Shown here: positions 57,106-64,000 of the stretch, one piece after another
How the letters are laid out: the number at the start of each line of letters is the position of its first letter
Numbering within the stretch: position 1 is the first letter of the stretch
NCBI GenBank assembly: GCA_933207985.1
Contig: OW240916.1
Span: forward strand, 293,149,207 to 293,213,206
Reading direction: 5' to 3'
Length of the DNA: 64,000 bases
Source: Pelobates cultripes
Taxonomy: Eukaryota > Chordata > Amphibia > Anura > Pelobatidae
Notes under the pieces: generated by a model
Told to the model about the DNA's origin: nothing
Databases searched by the model: none
The model's input: only the letters and a program-made list of their open reading frames with translations
Position numbers and translations under genes: made by a program

Positions 57106-58000
57106 TGAAGAGATTAGATGAATTCCCTGCTCTCTGGTGCGCTTGTCTATGTTCGGGTAATTGAACATGGATTAGAGGGATTCTCGGCTCTGGTGCGCTT
57201 GTCTATATTTGGGGAAATTTATCCGAGCGTAGAGAAACGCAGCAGAGAACAGAATCCCTCTAATCTATGTTCGGGGACAATTCCCTGAACATAGACCAGC
57301 TCTCTAACGTGGGGAATCCCTTGAATCCCGATGCTAGAGAGCTGGTCATAAGTGCGAGCTGTTGTAAAGTGAGGCCCACCTGTATATTAAAGCTTCACAG
57401 CAATCATAGTTACAGTAATGTGTCTTTAAATTAGATTAAATGTGTTTAGAAATGTGTTTATTACATATGAGCTATTCTAGAACACTTAAAAAATTGTAAA
57501 AAAAAAAATAATTAAACAAACACTCTGTATGGTACCATACATACCATAACTAATATGTGTATTTGACTGCTTTCACTCCCTATACTGTTATTTATTTTCT
57601 GTCTCTGCAGTGCCCCCAACCAGTTGTGCTTATTTGTGATTACAAAGTGAGAGAAACTTTAGAAACAATAAAACTGCGTGTGTAAAAATTTTTTAAAAAT
57701 AAGACAAAAGAAAAACCCAAGCTTTTCCGGTCTAACTGTAACTGTCTGCAAGTGTATTTTTAGTGTCAATTAAATAACAAATACAGCTAAGAAAGGGCAC
57801 AGGCGTGTGTCCAGGAAGCGGGAACAGGTGCGAAGTGCTGAAATAGGCTCATAAAAAATTAATGAAGGTGGTGAGAAGCTGTCTTATTGCAATTAAGAGT
57901 TCTGCACTTCACATCCTACTGTAGGGGCTGTGTTAACCTATGAACATTCCAGGAAGCGTTTCGTATTTATATTTTCTGTGGGACTTGGTTCATGACAAAA
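57106..58000. other. Unclassified, contains inverted motifs
   Basis: 57110-57370 has repeated GGTGCGCTTGTCTAT and inverted GATTAGAGGGATTC / GAATCCCTCTAATC motifs typical of a small foldback DNA element, without defined ends. The remainder is plain A/T-rich DNA. Confidence 0.4.
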
Positions 58001-58600
58001 GTGCTACATTAAAACATATTGGGAAGCGTATCTCTAAAGTGGTCTGGGTGCAGTGTCCTTGTTTCCTTAACCCTGCAATGTAAAACATTGTAGTTTTAAG
58101 ACTCCTCTTGTGGCTGTCTACCAGACACTAGAAGTGCTTCCTGCAGTTTTATGGAGTTCGACTCTGTGAGATAATCCTGGACGTCCTCACACTTTGCATT
58201 AGGACTTGCAGCGTCTTGCAAAACCTCATAGGATAGCATTTAGTCATTGTTTTCCTATGGGGAAGGCCTAATGCGTGCGGCGGTGCTCGCCAAACATGCA
58301 CATTACATTCCCTCTATTATCTAACTTCTGAGGAGGAGCCTGGTCTAGCGCTGAGGGACCATGGTGCAGGGATCTTAAAGGGTTATTTAAATGAACAGAG
58401 GGGAGGGGGGAGAGGGGGGGGTGGTAACACTATAGTTTAGGAATACAGCTTTGGTGCGCTCATTCAGGCAGCCACTAGCGATTCAATGCATATCTATGAT
58501 GAGATGCTGATTGGCACAGCGTTTTGACGCACATGTGCAATAGCCTCCCAATGCTTTCCTGTGGGAAAGCATTTGGTTGGCTGAGATCATCAAGATTAAG
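58001..58600. mobile_element. Remnants of TTAA MITEs
   Basis: 58035-58300 shares AAGTGGTCTGGGTGCAGTG, CTCTTGTGGCTGTC and GCTTTCCTATGG-like inverted blocks with family A. 58430-58600 shares CACTATAG, GATGCTGATTGGC and GGCTGAGATCATCA with family B. Ends are eroded. Confidence 0.55.
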
Positions 58601-60867
58601 TAGAACCATGTTTTCACTGCAAGCTGAGGGAGACTGGACACATAAAGACAATCAAGCAGTAGTGTTAAGAATACATAAATAGACAAAAATGTTGAATTTA
58701 TATATAATATAAATAATGTAGTTTGACAATTCATATGTCTATATGTAGGTGCATATTCCTGCTTGTAACTTAATTGTATCTGTGAGTATAGCGAGTCTTA
58801 TTGACAGCCGCTAGAGGCGCTTCCACGCTTCTCACTGTGATTTTCACAGAGTGGGGTACACTTGGTATTGGGGTATATAGTGTGTAGTTTTTGACAGTAT
58901 TTAAACCTATTAGTCAGGTAAAGGTGTGGTTTTTTTTTTGGTTTTTTTTAGGCTTAGGCTTTGTGTGCCTCCTTTTGGGAATGTTGGGCTAAATGGTGCT
59001 TAGGGAGTGTGGGGTTTGAAGTGTTATTTGCAACTCCTATGTCTTTAATCATGGGAGGCTGACTGAACTATTATAGTGTTGCAGAAATTATCACTCCTGC
59101 AATGCATTTCCTGTGTGAGAGGCTGTAAGTGAGCAGATGGGAAACAATCCCTTCCTCTTCCTGTCCAGCCTCACACCGACGTTTGGAGGAGCTGAGACAG
59201 CACTGAGTTTTACACTCTTTGTAACTGTTCCTGCAACTCTGCTGTCAATCATGGGAGGCTGCCTGACTGGGCTACAGAGGACACTGGCCAAGGCTCCTTC
59301 GTATTTATCTTCCCATCGTCCCACTTAAGCTCCAAAAAATGCAAATTTTAAGGGCTGAAAACAAGCACCTCATAGGCGGCAGGTGGCTACTTTGCCTAAT
59401 GCGACACTTATCCCCCTGGTTACAGAATCTTTTTATTTTTTTTAAACATTAATATATGCATGATTTTCTATTTGCTGATATAGTCCATGTGTCAGTGGTT
59501 CGTTGAATGCTGGAGTATGTATTATTTCATTAATATGAAAACCTGAATCTCTGTGCTGCACTGATGGAGACAGGCTTCATAAATTTGCGAACAACTGATT
59601 GTCTGAAAGTGTGCAGCTTAATTCTTGATTTGATAAGTGTCAAAGGGCTCCCTTGAGCCTGACGAGATAGATTAATGTTATGCTTTCAAAGGCTTACTTG
59701 TATATGGAGTATGGTAAGTGGTAATAAGTGCATGTTCATATTAGACCTCTGCATTCCAGCTCCTTGCTATACAAAGTATACACTAGGGTTGTCCCCAATG
59801 CAATTTGCTAGATTGCTTCAACACTGATCTACTCTTAACTATCTGGAGGTTGGAAAGCTCTTAAACAGACATGCCTCAGATAACATTTAGGTTATACAAA
59901 AAGAGAACGTCTAGGAAAGTTCAGATGAATTTGTGATAGTTTTGGACTGTACTATTTTTTGGTTTCTGCTTTGGTAAATGTACACTATAGAGATGACTAG
60001 GAGCGGTTATTATCATCTGTGAATTTTCTGGTCACTGACCGTAAATTTCAAATCCACTTGCATTCTGATTGACTGGAACTTTGGTCTTCTTGCAGCTCAT
60101 GTTATATACTTGACCATAACCCATTCCTCCCAGCATTCCAGATTTTGGCAGGACATTCCCAATTTTAGGGTCCTGTCCTGAGTTTGTTCCCTTTCCCCAA
60201 AATGCATAGCACGTGCCACATCATAAGTCTCGCTAGAACCCTCCAGAGAGCAGGGTGCATCTGCCCCCCCCTTAGGGTGTTAACATAGTCATTCGTGTCA
60301 CTGGACTACCCTATATCTAGCTTCACTGAATGCTGATATCAAGGGGTGTGATGCACTGCTTCGTGAAGCAGTAATAGGCAAAATAGCCAATTTACATATA
60401 CAGGATGAGCCAGAATTCAGAGTAGGGGTTGAGGAGTCAATAACTTATTAATTAATCAACCAATAACAATGATATTGCATACAGTGAATGCTTAACATAT
60501 GGAGATTTGTTTGACTAGGTTCAGAAGAGGACCTATTTTAAATGAGCTCCATTTGTTCGCTTGCAAAGTCGGGCTCTTTCAGTTGAATAGTTCATAATAT
60601 TCGTTAATTTTTTTAGGCTAGCGCTCAGATTTCTGCATGGATATTCTCCTTGAGTTTACCCACGGTAAATAATTGGTAGCTGAAAGGTCAGGCATGTGTG
60701 ACCACCAATTAATCTGAAAATTTCTTGAAATTATCCGCTTATCCGAACAGTTGCCTTGGTTTTGAAAATAAGACTACACTATTTTGACTTGTTGATGTTC
60801 CTTTGTGAAATTACCCATGATGATTCTCCCAAGACTCCATTATAATATGTATCTGCAACATAAAAAT
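58601..60867. other. Unclassified sequence, 2.3 kb
   Basis: No gene recognised. CAATCATGGGAGGCTG-type sequence occurs twice (near 59047 and 59246), suggesting a small duplication. Confidence 0.4.
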
Positions 60868-61430
60868 TTAAAGGGATGCTATAGTCACCAAAACTACTTT
60901 TGGTTAATCAAGTAGTTTCTGTGTATTGATAATGCCACTGCATTCTCACTGCTCAATTCTCTGCCATTTAGGAATTAAATCACTTTGTTTATGCAGCCCC
61001 AGGCACACGTCCTAGCATGTGACTTACAAAGCCTTACTAAAAACATCCTGTAAAGAGTTATCTAATGTTTATACTACCTATATTGCAAATTCCCTTTAAC
61101 TTAAATTTTATCTCTGGCTCTGTTAATCATTTGCTAGACCCTGCAGGAGCCTACTATATGCAATTAAAGTTCAATTTACACTCAGGAGACAAAAACGTCT
61201 AAAGTAAGTTACATCTGATTTGAAAGGAAAAAAACTTTACTTTTTTTTTGTGTGCAGATTGTTTGAGTCACAGCCAGGGGCAGAGTGACTAGGGCAGCAT
61301 AAACAGAAACAAAAGTGATTTTACTTCTAAATGGCAAAGCATTTAGCAGTTAGACTACAGGGGCATTATCTATACACTAAAACTGTTTCATTAAGATAAA
61401 GTTGTTTTTGTGACTACAGTATTCTTTTAA
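60868..61430 (+). mobile_element. TTAA MITE, family C
   Basis: The 563-bp element starts TTAAAGGGATGCTATAGTC and ends GACTACAGTATTCTTTTAA. Subterminal inverted blocks are ACCAAAACTACTTTTGG at the left and AAACTGTTTCATTAAG with GTTGTTTTTG at the right. A copy of its right part is at 52975-53056. Confidence 0.75.
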
Positions 61431-61908
61431 ATGCCAAGTTATTTACCTGTCAGATCCTGCATTTATGGCCCACCATGTATTTGAATCTGTCACAGGTGGA
61501 AGCCATTCATATTAATGTATTAATGTTACTTATTAGGAACTTCTTACAAAGGCTTCACCTTCCCATTTAGGAAAATAAAGAAATAATTATCCTGTCTGAT
61601 AGTAATGTATAGATGATGTTTTGCTCCGGTGGTCATGCTCTCCTTTCCTTTTTGGATTATATGCCGCTTTAAGCTTCTTTTGCTAAGTAATGCTTAGGGG
61701 TTATCTACTTAAAACTTTTATTATTTTCTTTTTTTAATGTAATTATATATATTTATCACAGCTGTTAAACATGTATACTATGAAACTAAAATAAACCTAT
61801 TTTTATATTCATATAATTATATGTATGTTGAAATATTGAATGCTATTGTGAATTGTTTTATTTGTATCATATTGTTATTAATGCAGTTTTTCTCTTTATT
61901 ATTTACAG
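61431..61908. other. Unclassified A/T-rich sequence
   Basis: No element recognised. It ends in a T-rich tract that would be the intron end if the microexon at 61909 is real. Confidence 0.4.
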
Positions 61909-61938
61909 TTAAAAAGGCTGAATTGCAAGGGCCACCAG
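61909..61938 (+). other. Candidate 30-nt host microexon
   Basis: A pyrimidine-rich stretch ending TTATTATTTACAG precedes the block, and GTAAGATT follows it; both are good splice consensus. The 30 nt hold ten codons in phase 1-1, open, reading KKAELQGPP after a split first codon. It ends on a Gly-Pro-Pro-like triplet as in collagen-domain proteins. Length divisible by three and matched phases are in favour. A block this short can arise by chance, and no other exon is visible in the window. Confidence 0.3.
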
Positions 61939-62037
61939 GTAAGATTATGAATGTGAAGATATATATAATATATTATTTCCTATTGTAAATCTGCAAAACT
62001 GAAGCTGGGAGGGAGTAGAAACAGAAAAAAAAACACA

Positions 62038-62535
62038 TTAAAGGAACATGATGTTGTCCGAAATACACACATGTATTCCTGACACTATAGTCCTGATATG
62101 GCATAGGTGACCGTCTGAACTCCGCTGATTTTACTCACCTTTTCTCCTATGTCATGCTGGACTAGCTGCAGCTGGCTCTTACTGTTGGAAAACATTGGAT
62201 GTTCACAACCAATTCACTGCTTTCTTATAGGAAAGCATTGGGAGGCTATTGCATGTGCGTGGCAAATTGCCGTGCTGCGCCAATTAGCATCTCATTATAG
62301 AGATGCATTGAATCTGTGAACGCCTGTTTGGACACTGTGCAGCACTAGACTAGAAAGCACCTCTAGTGGCCATCTGAGTGACTGGACCTAGGAAATGTTA
62401 CTAGGCACAAATTTAAAAACTTCTCTTTCTCTGAAAGGGCAGCATTCACATTAAAATGTCTTCAGCGACAGGCTATGGACACCATATCCACCACATTAAG
62501 CTGTAGTGTTTCTGATGACTGTAGTGTCCCTGTAA
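62038..62535 (+). mobile_element. TTAA MITE, family B
   Basis: The left terminus is TTAAAGGAACATGATG. The right terminus GACTGTAGTGTCCCTGTAA has a decayed duplication (GTAA). The inside shares CATTATAGAGATGCATTGAA and AGCACCTCTAGTGGCCATCTG with its siblings. Confidence 0.7.
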
Positions 62536-62751
62536 TAGTCCTAAAACAATCACATAGCTATTGATAGCTGGTCTTCTGGTATTCTCACGAAGTTCATTCT
62601 CTAGCGTTTATATGAGGGTAAGAAACATATTTTTATTTTATTGGGAAAATATGAAATTACAGAGTGCTAAAAAAATGATCACCTTTGAGATAGTCAGTGT
62701 CATGCATAATGGTGGTGATAAATTGTATTGCCAGTCAATGTAATGTATATT

Positions 62752-62828
62752 CTACTGGGTAATCATTCCATGCATGCACTACACATTCCATGCATGTGTA
62801 GTGCATGCATGGAATGATTACCCAGTAG
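62752..62828. repeat. 77-bp perfect palindrome
   Basis: Two 35-bp arms, starting CTACTGGGTAATCATTCC and ending in its complement, are separated by the 7-base spacer TCCATGC. I find no mismatch by eye. Confidence 0.95.
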
Positions 62829-62965
62829 ATGTGCCATGATTAACTTTTAAAATTAGTCAATTATGTGTATGGGAAGCAATGTGTTAAATATTATCGGTGT
62901 GTAAGATACACTGAAAAAGTACAGCAATTAAGATATTTTTAAAAGGTTTTTATTTGTAGCGTAGA

Positions 62966-63590
62966 TGTCGGGATCCCGCGGGCGGCTGCGAGGGGAGGCT
63001 GCACTCCGCTCGCGGTACTCACCCTCCAGCCGTCCGCGGTCCCCTCCTCCTCCTGGGTCCGGCGAGCGGCATCCTTCCAGCCTCGGATGCCGCCCGCCGT
63101 TCCCTCCACGTCCCCCAGCGGCAGCATACATGACGCTGCACGCTGGGAGACCGCCCAAGTTTGTACACGCCGGGGTCAGTCACCTGACCCGGCGTTAAAG
63201 GCACAGTGCCTCAATCACAGTGGGAGGTCTAGATTTCTCCCACGTGTGATTGTTAATTCTGATTGGAAATTATCCAATCAGAATTAATCTGATGGTTTAA
63301 ATACTTACCTTTCCTGATCCTCCCTGCCCTGTTGTGGTCTTTGCTTGCTAGTATTGCTACTTACCTTGTGTTCCTGGTTACGTACTTTCTGGCTTGTTTA
63401 TCTGACTCTGTGACTTTCTCCTACCCTTTGACCTCGGCTCGTTTCTCGTTATTCTGTCTTCTGGTTCCCCTTACTCGGCTTGTTTCCTGACTATTCTGTG
63501 TGTGCTTAGCCCGGCCACTCTAAGGTCCGGTACGGCACCTTTTGTGTGTGTGTGTGTGTGCCAGCGTGTTGGGTTCCCCGAATCGTGACA
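62966..63590 (+). repeat. 5' LTR of a Ty3/gypsy retrotransposon
   Basis: The 625-bp unit begins TGTCGGGA and ends TCGTGACA, with inverted TGTC/GACA ends. It has a GC-rich front (62966-63190), an inverted pair around TCTGATTGGA and TCCAATCAGA, and a possible TATA-like TTTAAATA at 63296. Gag starts 16 bases after it. The 3' LTR lies outside the window, so the left boundary is inferred from the TG end. Confidence 0.75.
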
Positions 63591-63606
63591 TTACAACAGG
63601 GCCATA

Positions 63607-64000
63607 ATGGAACCTGCTGACATACCACAGCTCCTAGTTAATCAAGAGGCTAGAATGGATGGCTTGGACCACCGTATGGATCAGTTTGCTCAAGCTTTGC
63701 AAACCATTCTGGCTCGTACTGCACACTTGCAACCTGCCGTTCAGAGGCTGCTGCTGCTGTGCCCGAACCCATTCCCACTCCAGTACCTGTTCCCGCTCAT
63801 GTAGTTCACATGACGCCGCGCTACAGTGGTGACCCAGCATTGTGTCGTGGTTTCCTCAACCAAATCGACATCCATTTGGTGATGAATCCACGCTCCTATC
63901 CCACTGACAGATCTAAAATTGCCTTTTTGATAAACCACTTGTCCGGGAGAGCTTTAGCATGGGCCAACCCCATTTGGGAAAATACTTCTCCTATGTCCTT
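63607..64000 (+). pseudogene. gag: Ty3/gypsy Gag, N-terminal part, frameshifted, cut by window end
   Basis: The start is MEPADIPQLLVNQEARMDGL, with a coiled-coil-like N-terminus. The first frame ends at 63804. From about 63745 the protein continues in another frame through a Pro/Val-rich linker, PRYSGDPALCRGFLNQIDIHL and LINHLSGRALAWANPIWE, which are the core motifs of the vertebrate gypsy-type retrotransposon Gag. That frame is open to the window end. One frame change, within the GCT-repeat region near 63745, breaks it. Its pol would lie beyond the window. Confidence 0.8.

Overview
The window is eukaryotic, repeat-dominated DNA, most likely from an anuran amphibian. That assignment is an inference from the repeat mix: DIRS and L1 retrotransposons, Ty3/gypsy LTRs, Tc1-like ends, dense TTAA-flanked MITEs and long CA/TA microsatellites. 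No host protein-coding gene could be established. The only host-exon candidate is a 30-nt microexon at 61909-61938, so the window is probably intergenic or lies inside a very large intron. There is one 100-N assembly gap (32247-32346).

Region 1 (319-10344) is a complete endogenous gammaretrovirus-like provirus on the minus strand. It has two 436-bp LTRs (9905-10340 is the 5' LTR, 323-758 the 3' LTR), a TTAC target duplication, a tRNA-Gly primer binding site, a leader of about 1.26 kb, gag, pol, env and a polypurine tract. The LTRs differ at only three positions, yet gag, pol and env carry several frameshifts and stops. Gag and pol share a reading frame separated by one UGA with possible RNA structure behind it.

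Region 2 (10.3-27 kb) is a carpet of small DNA transposons. It holds repeated TTAA-ended MITEs with an ACTATAG-type core, a TA-flanked element with a nested inverted repeat (16577-17399), microsatellites, and an ORF1-only L1 copy of 2.1 kb with a 14-bp target duplication (21122-23226). A 408-bp tandem duplication with inverted pieces lies at 23659-24543.

Region 3 (27-40 kb) contains a 1.3-kb polyadenylated retroposon without recognisable ORFs (27662-28989) and a foldback element of nearly 2 kb with GC-rich tandem repeats in its arms (about 30200-32000). A near-perfect palindrome touches the assembly gap (32347-32555). A 961-bp solo LTR (37079-38039) and a 5'-truncated L2/CR1-type LINE (about 38390-39567) follow.

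Region 4 (40.4-49.7 kb) is a minus-strand L1 with a nearly complete but broken ORF2 (endonuclease, RT, C-terminal zinc knuckle). Thirty bases further on lies a plus-strand DIRS element with inverted terminal repeats, an internal complementary region, gag, the front of RT and a tyrosine recombinase; the middle of its pol gene is missing.

Region 5 (49.7-64 kb) holds a second solo LTR of the same family as the first in the opposite orientation (51033-51712). It also has two Tc1-like fragments, further TTAA MITEs, a 77-bp palindrome, and the 5' LTR plus start of gag of a Ty3/gypsy element running off the window end.
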